DNA of 31,340 nucleotides from a virus. Position numbers and translations under genes: made by a program. Where the stretch lies: positions 1 to 31,340 of IMG/VR virus record IMGVR_UViG_3300025379_000047. One strand, given 5' to 3'. Positions within the stretch are counted from its first letter, which is position 1, and each line of letters opens with the position of its first letter. The notes below the pieces were generated by a model that saw only the letters and a program-made list of their open reading frames with translations, did no database searches and had not been told where the DNA came from. Below are positions 1-9,089 of this stretch, in pieces.

Positions 1-284
1 TCTTCTACAATTTTATTGATTTCTTTATCTGCTTCAATACGCTCTAACTCAATACTTTTTCCACGTAGTTGCATCACAGTTTCTACTTTTTGGTTAAGTC
101 GTATAAGGTCATTATCAAGCATCCGAATACGATCAATAAGAGCAATAAGTGTACCATTGGCTTGTCCTATAACAGGTTTGATTTCTGTAGTTACCCACTT
201 CCACACGAAATAGACAAAATACCCCATGCCGCCTGCGGCCACAATGGGGAACCCATATTTGTTAACTAATTCTACTGGATCCAT
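1..284 (-). CDS. Small membrane protein, holin-like paralog A (partial)
   Basis: Reads from ATG at 284 on the minus strand and runs off the window start, so the C-terminus is missing. It begins MDPVELVNKYGFPIVAAGG, a hydrophobic segment (GYFVYFVWKWV) follows, then a charged helix with IRMLDNDLIRLNQKVETVMQL that looks like a coiled coil. The layout (short N-terminal helix, GFPIAAA-type membrane segment, Asn/Leu-rich coiled coil) matches the protein encoded at 5056-5331, so the two are paralogs flanking the tail fibre. Small single-span proteins of this shape are often called holin-like in phages; lysis function is not shown here. Its start lies 1 base beyond the stop codon of the tail-fibre gene, so the two are probably translated together. 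Confidence 0.7.
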   Translation of the reverse strand, partial: MDPVELVNKYGFPIVAAGGMGYFVYFVWKWVTTEIKPVIGQANGTLIALIDRIRMLDNDLIRLNQKVETVMQLRGKSIELERIEADKEINKIVE

Positions 285-285
285 G

Positions 286-3200
286 TCACTCCACTTTTCT
301 TTCTAATTCAGCTACTCGTGCTGTTAATTCTTTAATAGCCGCAAATGCTAGAGCTACTAATTTTTCATAATCAACTGCTAGAGATCCGTCAGTGCGTGTT
401 CTTACAGCCAACGGGAACGCTTTTTCAACATCTTGAGCAATAACACCAAAGTCTGTTTTTCTTTGGAAATATTCATGCTCACCGCCATGATCTCGGAGAT
501 AGTCTTGTGTCCAACTAAATGTCTTACCACCAATACTATTAACTTTATTTAAAGCTCCTTGAATGTCTTGAACATTTTCTTTGAATTTACGATCTGAACT
601 GTAAAAACCTATGATGTTACCTTCAGCAGTAATCTGTCCGTTGGCATAAGTTGGGGTATGTACAATGCCCACATAAATGGATGCGGGTTGAATATCACCA
701 CCTGGAGTAATACCTCCCACAGATCCAGTATAACCAATTGGGCCTTGTGGTCCTGCCGTTGTGCTGGCACTTCCGGTATACCCAAGTGCTGCATACGCAC
801 CATTACTACCTGTATAACCTAATCCACCGTTGGCGCCCACACTTCCAGTATAACCTTGTGTGCCAACACCAGCGGTACCTTGACTACCCGCATATCCAAC
901 AGATCCACTATAGCCCAAAGGTCCTTGACTACCGCTGTAACCATTTAGTCCTTGGCCACCAATACTGCCAGTGTAGCCTTGTGGGCCAATACTACCACTA
1001 TAGCCCAAAGGTCCTTGTGGCCCAGCCACACCTGCTGATCCTGTATAGCCCACGCTGCCAGTATATCCATTGCTGCCTGAATATCCAAATCCGCCTGTGG
1101 ATCCCGTATAACCTACCGATCCGTTATATCCTGGACTGCCCAGTGCTGAACTACCTGTGAATCCAGCACTACCAGTATAACCAAATGGTCCTGATGTGCC
1201 GCTGGAACCCCAATAACCTGCTGATCCCGTAAATCCAGTACTACCAGTATATCCTCCTACACCGCTAGTACCAGCACTACCCGCATACCCTATATCGCCA
1301 ATACTACCGTCATAGCCAGCACTACCAGTATAACCTGGAGAACCAGCACCGCCCACTAATCCAGAACTTCCTGTGTAGCCTGCGCTACCTGTAAAACCAC
1401 CACTACCTGTATAGCCAGGAGCTGTACTTGCTGATCCAGCGTAACCTTGTGATCCAGCATATCCTTGGCTACCATCAAACCCTCTAGGTCCAAGTACTGC
1501 GCCGACGTTTAAGAATCCATTGTAGTAATCACCAGGAGCAGGACCTGCTGTGCCAGTACCGCCGTTGTATACCCATAAGTCACCAGTGTCTAAGGCAATG
1601 TAGGAATCACCGTTGCTACCGCCACCTGGCAATCCCAAATATGTGGCCACTGTGCCTTTAATATTAAACGAAGTACCTTGGCTACCAGCATATCCAACGC
1701 TACCCCAATATCCAGCTGATCCAGCGTAACCTTGACTACCAGTGTAGCCTAATCCGCCCGTACTACCTGAGCTACCAGTGTAGCCCTGTGGGCCCTGTGG
1801 GCCAACACTACCTGAGTAACCAAGACTACCTGTATAGCCTGTTGGTCCAGAGATATTGCCTGAATAGATCCAAGCACTACCGTTCCACACCCATAAACTT
1901 CCGTTGGCATCCTGGCCAGTACCAGGAGTTATACTATTGTAAATGATATAGGCATCGCCTTGCGTATTTCCAAAAGCTGGCAAATTAGTATGATTCGATA
2001 CGCTGCCTTTGAAATTAATACTATTACCTTGACTACCGGTATATCCTACACTACCTGTATAACCAACACTACCAGCATATCCCTGAGGGCCAATGCTACC
2101 TGCAAATCCAATACTGCCAGTATACCCTGTTACTGTACTAGCTGATCCAGTATAACCTGAACTGCCAGCATAACCTTGACTACCAGTATAGCCAACTGAT
2201 CCAGCATAGCCTTGACTGCCGGTATATCCTTGCGGGCCTTGTGGACCTTGAATTGGTCCAACATCAACCCATCCGCTATTACTATGGGCACCGCCGTAGA
2301 CCCATAAATGGCCAGTTGTGGTATCTAAATATCCGTCGCCTATCGTGGTATCACCTGTGGCTACCAATAAGTAAACTGCTGTACCTGGTGTCGATGAGTT
2401 ACCTGTGGATCCATTACTGGTAATTGTGCCTTTGAGTGAAAGACCTGTGCCTTGGCTACCGTCATAGCCTTGACTGCCAACGTAGCCCTGTGGACCAACA
2501 CTGCCAGTATATCCAACACTACCAGTGTATCCCAAACTACCACTATAACCCAAACTACCTGCGTAGCCTTGACTGCCAGAATATCCAACTGATCCAGTAT
2601 ACCCCACACTACCACTATACCCTAAACTACCTGTATAACCTGTGTTACCAATTGAGCCTGTATAACCTGTAAAGCCGCGACTGCCAGTATATCCTAATAG
2701 CCCTTGACTACCAGCATAACCCTGTGAACCAAAATATCCTCCAAGTCCCACGCTACCTGTAAAGCCAATACTACCTATGCTACCATCATAACCTCTACTG
2801 CCAGTAAACCCTTGTATACCCTGGCTGCCTGCGTAGCCTGAATTCGGAGTATTGCCCACTGTGACTTCGTAGGTTGTTGTATTATAGTATAAAATAGTGC
2901 CTGGTAAAGTGCCTGTTAATCTAACAGGTGTTATGTAGGTACTGCTGGTTTGATTAGCAATACCGTCTACTTCATTACCTGTGGCATTGATAATAATAGT
3001 ATTGGCAGCTTGAGTATTTGATGAGGCAAAACCTGCTTTTTGTCCAATCGCTATTGAATTAGCACCTTGACCATACAATCCTGCATTAGTGCCAATAGCA
3101 ATTGCAAATGCGCCTTGACTATTATTTCCTGCGTTTAGACCAATTGCTATAGCATCAGCACCTTGATTTCCAGCTCCTGAGGTGGCACCAATAGCAATGG

Positions 3201-4815
3201 CGTCAGCACCTTGACCAAAGGAGCCCGCGTCGGTACCAATACTAATAGCTCCACCACCCTGTGCGCCTGCTCCAGCCGCTTGTCCAATAGCAATAGCCCA
3301 TTGCCCTTGCCCTTGGCTTCCAGCATATCCACCAATTGCTATGGCCTCTGGAGCTTGACTATTCAGTCCCGCAAATAGTCCAATCGCAATAGCACCAATA
3401 CCTTGATTATTTTCTCCCGCGCTAGCACCGACAGCTATAGCAGAATTGGCCTGACTAGTCTGACCAGCATACTGCCCAACAGCTATAGAACTGCTACCTT
3501 GACCAGATTGTCCCGCATTTGCTCCTACAGCTACAGAACTGTTACCTTGACTGGTCAGTCCTGCACTTGCTCCTACAGCTACAGAATTATTGCCTTGTCC
3601 AACATTACCTGCTTGAACACCAACAGCAACAGAACTGGCACTTTGACTGGTTTGGCCAGCATCTGTACCAATAGCAATAGAACTGCTGCCTTGGTTGGTA
3701 TCGCCAGCGCCTGTACCAATAGCAACTGCATTGCCTCCTTGGGAACTTGATGCCGCATTGCCTATGGCAATGGCGTTGGCGCCTTGATTACCATTTATAG
3801 CCGCTGTGGTACCGATAGCAACTGCATCAGCACCTTGGGTAATTAAACTTTGTGTGATATTAACGGCATTGCCGTTGTTGGCTTGGAAATATAAACTGGC
3901 AAGTCCGCTAGAATTTACCAGTTCTATAAATCCACCAGATACAATATTTTTAGCAACACCAACACCGCCAGCAACTATCAATGCTCCTGAATTGGTACCA
4001 ACTGTGTTGGTTGGACTGGTTAATTTTAATATGGGGCTAGTTAATGTGCCTGTATTAGGAGCAAAACTCAATCCAGCATAAATGCCTGGGCTAGCATATA
4101 CTCCAGGAGCAACAAACATGCCAGGATAAACAGTTGAACTTGATGCTGTGATTGTGCCAACAAAAACTGTGCCTGCTTGGCCAGAATATGCTGGAATAAT
4201 ACTGGCTGTGCTGATCCATGTAGCTGTATTGCCTGGACCATACTGTAGTAGATATCCAGCAGTGCCTGGAGCAATAAACGCAGTGGCGCTGGTTGCTGAT
4301 TGAATAGGAATAGCACCTGCTACTCCACCTGCTAGGTTAGTAGCATAAACTGATTGTGGTGCCGCGCTGCCTGTGTACCCAATTGGTCCTTGAACACCAG
4401 CACTGCCCGCATAGCCCTGTGGACCGGCTGGTCCTGGAGTGGTGCTGGCTGAACCTGTATATCCAGCACTGCCTGAGTAGCCTTTGCTACCAGCATAGCC
4501 CTGTGGTCCCTGTGGGCCCACACTACCTGTATACCCTTGACTACCTGTGTAGCCCTGACTACCAGTATAACCTTGTGGACCTTGTGGCCCAACACTACCT
4601 GTGTAGCCTAAACTTCCCGAATAACCTTGGCTGCCAGTAAATCCAATTGGACCCTGTGGTCCTTGCGGACCAGCTGGACCTTGTGTTTGTAATAAGGAAA
4701 CTACCTGTGGGGTAGTAAGTGTTTGTTCAACTGACTGATCTTCAACAATGAATAGGGTGGTCCCTGTTGTCGGGTTGGTCAGCTGTGGTAAATTTTGAAG
4801 ATCTTGACGGCTCAT
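286..4815 (-). CDS. Giant collagen-like tail fibre with YadA-like head repeats and S74 chaperone domain
   Basis: A 1509-residue structural protein, probably a trimeric host-recognition tail fibre. Residues 1-45 form a non-repeat N-terminus likely to attach to the virion. Then come long G-x-x tracts dominated by GYTGS and GYAGS units (about 45-165, 660-790 and 860-1380), broken by short globular inserts with WVY/LWVYNG motifs. Residues about 330-620 carry a different 14-residue-type repeat (AIAIG..AG..Q), like the left-handed beta-roll of YadA/trimeric autotransporter heads. The last ~115 residues (SSDRKFKENV... to ...LTARVAELERKVE) match the peptidase S74 intramolecular chaperone: the Ser-Asp before RKFKEN is the usual self-cleavage site and the end is coiled coil. 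A TATAAATA late promoter lies at 4842-4849. The start codon is ATG at 4815. Function by family; the receptor is unknown. Confidence 0.93.
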   Translation of the reverse strand: MSRQDLQNLPQLTNPTTGTTLFIVEDQSVEQTLTTPQVVSLLQTQGPAGPQGPQGPIGFTGSQGYSGSLGYTGSVGPQGPQGYTGSQGYTGSQGYTGSVGPQGPQGYAGSKGYSGSAGYTGSASTTPGPAGPQGYAGSAGVQGPIGYTGSAAPQSVYATNLAGGVAGAIPIQSATSATAFIAPGTAGYLLQYGPGNTATWISTASIIPAYSGQAGTVFVGTITASSSTVYPGMFVAPGVYASPGIYAGLSFAPNTGTLTSPILKLTSPTNTVGTNSGALIVAGGVGVAKNIVSGGFIELVNSSGLASLYFQANNGNAVNITQSLITQGADAVAIGTTAAINGNQGANAIAIGNAASSSQGGNAVAIGTGAGDTNQGSSSIAIGTDAGQTSQSASSVAVGVQAGNVGQGNNSVAVGASAGLTSQGNSSVAVGANAGQSGQGSSSIAVGQYAGQTSQANSAIAVGASAGENNQGIGAIAIGLFAGLNSQAPEAIAIGGYAGSQGQGQWAIAIGQAAGAGAQGGGAISIGTDAGSFGQGADAIAIGATSGAGNQGADAIAIGLNAGNNSQGAFAIAIGTNAGLYGQGANSIAIGQKAGFASSNTQAANTIIINATGNEVDGIANQTSSTYITPVRLTGTLPGTILYYNTTTYEVTVGNTPNSGYAGSQGIQGFTGSRGYDGSIGSIGFTGSVGLGGYFGSQGYAGSQGLLGYTGSRGFTGYTGSIGNTGYTGSLGYSGSVGYTGSVGYSGSQGYAGSLGYSGSLGYTGSVGYTGSVGPQGYVGSQGYDGSQGTGLSLKGTITSNGSTGNSSTPGTAVYLLVATGDTTIGDGYLDTTTGHLWVYGGAHSNSGWVDVGPIQGPQGPQGYTGSQGYAGSVGYTGSQGYAGSSGYTGSASTVTGYTGSIGFAGSIGPQGYAGSVGYTGSVGYTGSQGNSINFKGSVSNHTNLPAFGNTQGDAYIIYNSITPGTGQDANGSLWVWNGSAWIYSGNISGPTGYTGSLGYSGSVGPQGPQGYTGSSGSTGGLGYTGSQGYAGSAGYWGSVGYAGSQGTSFNIKGTVATYLGLPGGGSNGDSYIALDTGDLWVYNGGTGTAGPAPGDYYNGFLNVGAVLGPRGFDGSQGYAGSQGYAGSASTAPGYTGSGGFTGSAGYTGSSGLVGGAGSPGYTGSAGYDGSIGDIGYAGSAGTSGVGGYTGSTGFTGSAGYWGSSGTSGPFGYTGSAGFTGSSALGSPGYNGSVGYTGSTGGFGYSGSNGYTGSVGYTGSAGVAGPQGPLGYSGSIGPQGYTGSIGGQGLNGYSGSQGPLGYSGSVGYAGSQGTAGVGTQGYTGSVGANGGLGYTGSNGAYAALGYTGSASTTAGPQGPIGYTGSVGGITPGGDIQPASIYVGIVHTPTYANGQITAEGNIIGFYSSDRKFKENVQDIQGALNKVNSIGGKTFSWTQDYLRDHGGEHEYFQRKTDFGVIAQDVEKAFPLAVRTRTDGSLAVDYEKLVALAFAAIKELTARVAELERKVE

Positions 4816-4841
4816 TGTATGGGTTACCTAAGTATAATTAA

Positions 4842-4849
4842 TATTTATA
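4842..4849 (-). promoter_or_regulatory. T4-type late promoter box TATAAATA for the tail fibre
   Basis: An exact TATAAATA on the minus strand 26 bases upstream of the tail-fibre ATG. This octamer is the T4 late promoter consensus, read by a phage sigma factor plus sliding clamp. Its use for a virion gene fits late expression. Confidence 0.75.
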
Positions 4850-4861
4850 CGAATCGTTATA

Positions 4862-5053
4862 TTAGGTTTCCTCCCGTGGAAAACGTCGAATAAACTTTTC
4901 CAGCTCGTCTATTTTGGTTAATTGTGTACGGCCATTGACAACATCCACCTTGAAGTAGTCCCCGCGCTTCCAGCCCAATCGTTCAAGGTCAAGTTCTTCA
5001 TCTAATACGACTTTGTCTGGAGTCATATCCAAATCATAATCTATGTATTTCAT
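4862..5053 (-). CDS. Conserved small phage protein (63 aa), unknown function
   Basis: A 63-residue acidic/basic mixed protein starting MKYIDYDLDMTPDKVVL. I recall similar MKYIDYD...LGWKRGDYFKV proteins from T4-like cyanophages, where they are unassigned. The LGWKRGDYFKVD stretch resembles an SpoVT/AbrB-like or small beta-barrel turn, but this is not enough for a functional call. It lies between the tail fibre and a small membrane protein in the same minus-strand block. An AAAGGA-type ribosome site lies upstream of ATG 5053. Confidence 0.7.
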   Translation of the reverse strand: MKYIDYDLDMTPDKVVLDEELDLERLGWKRGDYFKVDVVNGRTQLTKIDELEKFIRRFPREET

Positions 5054-5055
5054 GA

Positions 5056-5331
5056 TTAGTCCTTTCGTTGATCTGACTGTTCAGCTCTAGAAATACGATC
5101 GTAATCTGGCGCTAGCCCCAATGCGTGACTGACTTTGACATCTAATCTAATCACTTGGTTATTCATGGTGTCAACTCTGCTGTCTAATCCTTTGATAATG
5201 CCACCCATACCATTCACACTGGATGTCACCCCAGCAAGAATAAATTTCAGTGTAAGAAAAACAAAGTATCCTGCTGCAAATGCAGCCGCGATGGGAAAGC
5301 CTAATTCGGCTACTATTTTGAAAAAATCCAT
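5056..5331 (-). CDS. Small membrane protein, holin-like paralog B
   Basis: 91 residues from ATG 5331, chosen because GGAG sits 6 bases upstream; the reading frame is open further upstream but lacks a ribosome site there. It starts MDFFKIVAELGFPIAAAFA, has one strong membrane helix (AAFAAGYFVFLTLKFILAGV), a short glycine turn and a C-terminal helix with regularly spaced Asn/Leu/Val (RVDTMNNQVIRLDVKVSHAL) likely to form a coiled coil. The layout copies the partial protein at 1-284. Together they bracket the tail-fibre gene. A role in lysis (holin-like) or as a virion-associated membrane factor is plausible but unproven. Confidence 0.7.
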   Translation of the reverse strand: MDFFKIVAELGFPIAAAFAAGYFVFLTLKFILAGVTSSVNGMGGIIKGLDSRVDTMNNQVIRLDVKVSHALGLAPDYDRISRAEQSDQRKD

Positions 5332-5406
5332 AGAGTTGCTCCTAGTGTGTAGGGGTAGTGCAATGTTATTTAATACATAGATAATTACCAAAATATATAC
5401 AGTTAA

Positions 5407-5435
5407 TTGACATGCCCTTAAATATGTGCTAATAT
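5407..5435 (+). promoter_or_regulatory. Sigma70-type promoter (TTGACA-17-TAATAT)
   Basis: TTGACA at 5407-5412 and TAATAT at 5430-5435 with a 17-base spacer. A TATAAT at 5433 would need a 20-base spacer. It points at the glycosyltransferase gene starting at 5462. Confidence 0.6.
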
Positions 5436-5461
5436 AATTCAACTATTCTAAGAAGGTGACC

Positions 5462-6241
5462 ATGTCAAGAAAATTAACAATCGTAGCAAGAACTTGCGGA
5501 AGGGTATTTGCTATACACGGCAGTAGATATATCCAAAAATCCAAACCAGAACTTATTAATATCTGTATCAGCAGTTTGGTAGAAAGTATCAATAATGTAT
5601 ATGAGCATGATATTGAACTTTATGTTTTAGATGATCACAGCGCACCTGAATGTGTTGAAGATATTAAAACAATTTTGAATAAGTGTAAATTTCCCACACA
5701 ATTTATACCTGTAGAAGATGGCACTGGTGCTAGCCATACCTGCTATAAAGTCTATGAATTGGTAGAACAAAAAGCCACTGATTTGTGGTATCATGTGGAG
5801 GACGACTATGTACACTATCCCTCAGCTATCAGTGACATGATTGAAACTATTGATCAGTTTGAAGAAAACACAGGCAACATGATTGCCATTAACCCACATG
5901 ACGACCCCCATCGTTATATCCACCAAATTTATGACAGCATCATATTGTTTGGACCCATGCGACACTATCGCACAGTAAAGCACAGCACATACACCTGTAT
6001 GGCGTCAAAGGCTATCTATGACACATATCGTGATTGGTTCCAAATGTCTGCTGAATGGATTCTAAGAAAAGGCGAAGACGAGCATATTAATCAAGTATGG
6101 CATCAACCCGACGTCATGATGTTTAGCCCTATCCCTAGTGTAGCACTACACTTGAGCGATGAAAGTAGCAGAGACCCCTACATTGATGTAGATCAACTGA
6201 TAGAAAACACCCCCCAACTTTGGAAAACCAACAATGAATAA
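5462..6241 (+). CDS. GT-A type glycosyltransferase-like protein
   Basis: 259 residues. Start ATG 5462 is preferred over GTG 5456 because AGAAGG lies 5 bases before it. The N-terminus (LTIVARTCGR...) and the pattern 'SSLVESINNVYEHDIELYV-LDDHS' fit the nucleotide-sugar-binding half of a family-2-like GT-A fold, and VEDDYV is a good DxD-type metal/sugar-nucleotide motif. After this the protein has HYRTVKHSTYTCMASKAIYDTY, typical of the acceptor half. It likely transfers a sugar to a host or phage surface glycan. It overlaps the next glycosyltransferase-like gene by 8 bases, so the two form an operon. The sugar and acceptor cannot be told. Confidence 0.7.
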   Translation: MSRKLTIVARTCGRVFAIHGSRYIQKSKPELINICISSLVESINNVYEHDIELYVLDDHSAPECVEDIKTILNKCKFPTQFIPVEDGTGASHTCYKVYELVEQKATDLWYHVEDDYVHYPSAISDMIETIDQFEENTGNMIAINPHDDPHRYIHQIYDSIILFGPMRHYRTVKHSTYTCMASKAIYDTYRDWFQMSAEWILRKGEDEHINQVWHQPDVMMFSPIPSVALHLSDESSRDPYIDVDQLIENTPQLWKTNNE

Positions 6242-7061
6242 TTATCTACACTCAGGCAGTTTTGGCGATACTATCTATGCGTTAAATGTTATCAAATTAC
6301 TAGGCGGTAATTTATTTGTCCAACTTGACGGTATGGACGGTATCAGTCGTGAAGTTTGGGGTAGTCCAGACAGTGGTGATCATAAAGGACGTTACACACA
6401 GCAAGATTTAGACTTTCTATTTCCCTTGTTAGAAAAGCAGGACTATATCAATCAAGTCTCTGTGTGGAACAATGAAGCGATTGATCACGACCTACGCTAT
6501 CACTATAATTTCTGGGCAGACAAATATGCTCGCAACGGACGTGTGGAAAATTGGCAGGGTAATAATACTGAAGTCTACGGATTGGTTTGTGGAGTAGACA
6601 TTGCGGAACACCGTAAACACTTCTTAGTTGATCCTTGGCTGGTCAATGTTGAACCAGTGCGTATTCCAGGCAAACCCATTATTATCAATCGTACCCCACG
6701 TCACACACGCAGAGAAGCGTTTGGCATGACACCATTCCATGAGCAGTGGGACTATTGGATCAAAAACGAATACTTGGAAGACATGGCAGTGTTTGTTGGC
6801 ACACAAAAAGAACATGATACATTCTGTGAATTGTACAAGTGTAATGTAGGCTACAGGCCCGTAACTGACATGTTGGAAATGGCACAGCTGATTCAAGGTT
6901 GTGAACAGTTCATTGGCAATCAAAGTATGCCACTGAGTTTGGCCATTGGACTAGGCAAAACATTCTGGTGTGAAGTTCGTGTGGACTATGAGCAAGCAAC
7001 CAAAACACCACATGGATATGGTGATGTTTGGTTTCCAAGAGCCAACGGCAATTACTTTTAA
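6234..7061 (+). CDS. GT-B (GT9 heptosyltransferase-like) protein
   Basis: 275 residues starting MNNYLHSGSFGDTIYALNVIK, which matches the GxGD-I-x-A-L loop of family-9 (heptosyltransferase-like) GT-B enzymes. Near the end, 'EMAQLIQGCEQFIGNQSMPLSLAIGLGK' matches the C-terminal donor-binding signature where family 9 reads (F)IGNDSGPMHLAAALG; the usual Ser-Gly-Pro-x-His is replaced by Gln-Ser-Met-Pro-Leu, so the catalytic details may differ. It overlaps the preceding gene by 8 bases. Together they suggest LPS/capsule-like glycan modification, or decoration of virion or DNA. Family assignment by motif only. Confidence 0.65.
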   Translation: MNNYLHSGSFGDTIYALNVIKLLGGNLFVQLDGMDGISREVWGSPDSGDHKGRYTQQDLDFLFPLLEKQDYINQVSVWNNEAIDHDLRYHYNFWADKYARNGRVENWQGNNTEVYGLVCGVDIAEHRKHFLVDPWLVNVEPVRIPGKPIIINRTPRHTRREAFGMTPFHEQWDYWIKNEYLEDMAVFVGTQKEHDTFCELYKCNVGYRPVTDMLEMAQLIQGCEQFIGNQSMPLSLAIGLGKTFWCEVRVDYEQATKTPHGYGDVWFPRANGNYF

Positions 7062-7649
7062 TTAGACTTTATATAGTCTGCCGTTGTGCGCCCAAGGTAC
7101 AGCATCAATACCCAAGTGATCAACATAGCAGGTATTGATGCTTCTTACATATTGAGCTACCTGTGCTTCTACGGGATGATCCTGATGAGTGTTTACTGTA
7201 AAATGATTGGCTAGAAAATCTTTCCAGCAACGATATGTCATGGCAATAAGGAAAGTGTGGATGCCAGTATCATAGGGTCCATAGATATCTTTACCTGATT
7301 TAACATAGGCGTCATATCCTGGATTGGCATTGATATAGTCCAAGAAGTAAGAACTATTGAGTTCATATCTTAGAGTGGATTTGATAACGACATCATCATC
7401 CCCAAATCTAGTGGGATTAGATTTAAAAAAATTATCTATGGTAGTGAATTCGTTATTGCCCTTGTTAGTGGAATAGTCGTTTCTATCAACAAAATGTTCA
7501 GGAAAGTAGTCAACTTGTCGAACTGCTTCAATGATATAGGGCTTGAGTTTATAAAATTCCTGTATGGAATTTAATCCCCGAATATATTGTTGTTTTCTTT
7601 CTTCATAGTGATCCTCGAAATTAGCCGAGGTGGCGATCATGTGTATCAT
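7062..7649 (-). CDS. Unknown protein, possible glycosyltransferase-like, coupled to epimerase
   Basis: 195 residues on the minus strand, convergent with the GT-B gene (stop codons abut). The ATG at 7649 lies 1 base after the TAA of the epimerase gene, so translation is coupled. Visible pieces: 'MIATSANFEDHYEERKQQYIRGL' at the N-terminus, 'PYIIEAVRQV' and 'DDVVIKSTLRYELNSSYFLDYI' in the middle. I recall a similar order (short N-terminal strand, PxIIE, then a K-x-T-x-R-Y motif) in uncharacterised nucleotide-sugar-transferase-like proteins of phages and giant viruses, which would fit the neighbours, but I do not recognise the family with certainty. Confidence 0.55.
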   Translation of the reverse strand: MIHMIATSANFEDHYEERKQQYIRGLNSIQEFYKLKPYIIEAVRQVDYFPEHFVDRNDYSTNKGNNEFTTIDNFFKSNPTRFGDDDVVIKSTLRYELNSSYFLDYINANPGYDAYVKSGKDIYGPYDTGIHTFLIAMTYRCWKDFLANHFTVNTHQDHPVEAQVAQYVRSINTCYVDHLGIDAVPWAHNGRLYKV

Positions 7650-7650
7650 G

Positions 7651-8655
7651 TTACATTAACCTTTCAGACCAAGTTTTTGGTGTATATTGATTGACGATCT
7701 CTAGTGGATAGTTACTATAGTCAAAGGGTTTGACACCACGCTCTTTAATATAGGCAATAGTACTACGCAATCCGTCAATGAAACTTGTGCCAGTTTGATA
7801 GCCTAGAATAGTACGAGCTTTGGTGCTGTCACAAGTAGCATACTTGATTTCTTTTGGACGTTCTGGGAAATAAACTATTTCACCTGTATAGTCCAGCTCT
7901 TGGCAAATTGTTTCTGCTAATCTGCGTATGGTAATGAATTCTTCATCAGGACCAATGTTGAATGTATCATTTTTAATAGTGGGATCCAAGGCCAACTTTT
8001 CCAAACAGTAGACACAGTCATCAATAAAGCTGAAGCAACGCATTTGTCCACCATCACCATAGACAATTGGTGGTTTTCCCTGTAGCACACGATTGATCAT
8101 GATGCTCATGACATTACGATATGGATCGTCATAGCACTGACGTGGTCCAACAATGTTGTGCGGAACAGCCACGATCCACTCCATGTCATTCATAGGAGCA
8201 ATAGACTTCAGGACTTCTTCACCTGCTACCTTGGCAATGCCATAGGGATCTACTGGTTGTGGATGCTGTGATTCCTTGTAGGGATATTCTTGATTGCCGT
8301 AGCGTGCCATGCTAGAACAGTAGACAAATCGTTTTACCTTGTTTTGTATGGCAGCACTGATTGTACTCACACTGGCTTGGAATATATTTTTAGTGATGAA
8401 GTTTGGACTGAAAACACTGAGTCCTTCGTGTGCTGTGGCCGCTGTGTGATATACCACATCACTGCCTGCGATGGCTTGAGTCATTGCGTCTATATCACAA
8501 CAGTCAATTTGATAAAATTTAGCACCTTTGGGTACATTATCTTCATATCCACCAATCAATGTGTCATTGCCTGCTACTTCATGCCCTAGGGCAATCATTC
8601 TATCTGCTAAGTGGCTTCCTAAGAAACCTGCTATACCTGTAATAAAAATTTTCAT
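7651..8655 (-). CDS. NAD-dependent epimerase/dehydratase (extended SDR)
   Basis: 334 residues from ATG 8655, which has GGAG 5 bases upstream and a TATAAATA late box 16 bases upstream; the frame is open further upstream without these signals. Rossmann motif G7-x-x-G10-x-x-G13 (TGIAGFLG), catalytic Y138-x3-K142 (YGIAK) and the upstream Ser pair in YCSSMARYG are all present, as is the DxR-type turn before IRRLAETI. This is the UDP-glucose 4-epimerase/dTDP-glucose dehydratase type of short-chain dehydrogenase. It probably makes a nucleotide sugar used by the neighbouring transferases. Substrate not determined. Confidence 0.9.
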   Translation of the reverse strand: MKIFITGIAGFLGSHLADRMIALGHEVAGNDTLIGGYEDNVPKGAKFYQIDCCDIDAMTQAIAGSDVVYHTAATAHEGLSVFSPNFITKNIFQASVSTISAAIQNKVKRFVYCSSMARYGNQEYPYKESQHPQPVDPYGIAKVAGEEVLKSIAPMNDMEWIVAVPHNIVGPRQCYDDPYRNVMSIMINRVLQGKPPIVYGDGGQMRCFSFIDDCVYCLEKLALDPTIKNDTFNIGPDEEFITIRRLAETICQELDYTGEIVYFPERPKEIKYATCDSTKARTILGYQTGTSFIDGLRSTIAYIKERGVKPFDYSNYPLEIVNQYTPKTWSERLM

Positions 8656-8671
8656 GTGTTCTCCGATGAAA

Positions 8672-8679
8672 TATTTATA
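8672..8679 (-). promoter_or_regulatory. Late promoter box TATAAATA for the epimerase operon
   Basis: An exact minus-strand TATAAATA, 16 bases upstream of the epimerase ATG with a GGAG ribosome site between them. Confidence 0.7.
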
Positions 8680-8736
8680 GTGGTCATCTGATGGTAAAAA
8701 TATTTTTGTCTTTTTATATAAAATAATAATCATAGG

Positions 8737-8765
8737 TTGACAGCCGACATAAATAAACTTATAAT
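8737..8765 (+). promoter_or_regulatory. Consensus sigma70 promoter
   Basis: TTGACA 8737-8742, 17-base spacer, TATAAT 8760-8765. First of two tandem promoters reading into the small ORF at 8923. The stretch between the two promoters holds a short hairpin (GTTGTA/TACAAC near 8800) and nothing else recognisable. Confidence 0.75.
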
Positions 8766-8836
8766 AGAAACAAGTTAACAAACAATCTAGATCGAAGGTG
8801 TTGTAAAAATACAACAAAGAAATTTACAAAAAGTTG

Positions 8837-8865
8837 TTGACAAGGATGCTGAAAGGCATTACAAT
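8837..8865 (+). promoter_or_regulatory. Sigma70 promoter (TTGACA-17-TACAAT)
   Basis: TTGACA 8837-8842 and TACAAT 8860-8865 with a 17-base spacer, 100 bases downstream of a matching promoter and ~58 bases before the small ORF. Confidence 0.7.
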
Positions 8866-8922
8866 AAAGGCATACGTTGTAAAAAGCGTATAAATTTTTA
8901 AAAGAGAAAACTGAGAACAGAA

Positions 8923-9063
8923 ATGAAAAGCGTAACGAATTTTAGACAACATTATTCCATAGCCAAACAGGCCGGCTTTATGCCTACCTATTGGTTAGCG
9001 ATTAATAGTCTAAACTCAGATCGCACACCAGAGATTACAAGGGTCCAGGAGACCAAAGTGTAA
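8923..9063 (+). CDS. Small basic protein, 46 aa, unknown
   Basis: ATG 8923 to TAA 9063, encoding a 46-residue protein that begins MKSVTNFRQHYSIAKQAGF and ends ITRVQETKV. It is supported by two upstream sigma70-type promoters and by a rho-independent terminator 27 bases after the stop, making a single-gene transcription unit. The ribosome site is weak (GAGAACAG). No domain recognised. Its early-type promoters suggest a small host-interaction protein; that is inference. Confidence 0.55.
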   Translation: MKSVTNFRQHYSIAKQAGFMPTYWLAINSLNSDRTPEITRVQETKV

Positions 9064-9089
9064 CGCAAATTACATAAAAAACTCCAAGG

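Noticed and set aside
609-4640. Many ORFs of 60-140 codons on both strands inside the tail-fibre region
   Set aside because: They are frame shadows of the repetitive fibre gene, with repeat-derived low-complexity translations and no ribosome sites.
5433-5438. TATAAT before the first glycosyltransferase gene as the -10 box
   Set aside because: The spacer to TTGACA would be 20 bases; TAATAT at 5430 gives 17.
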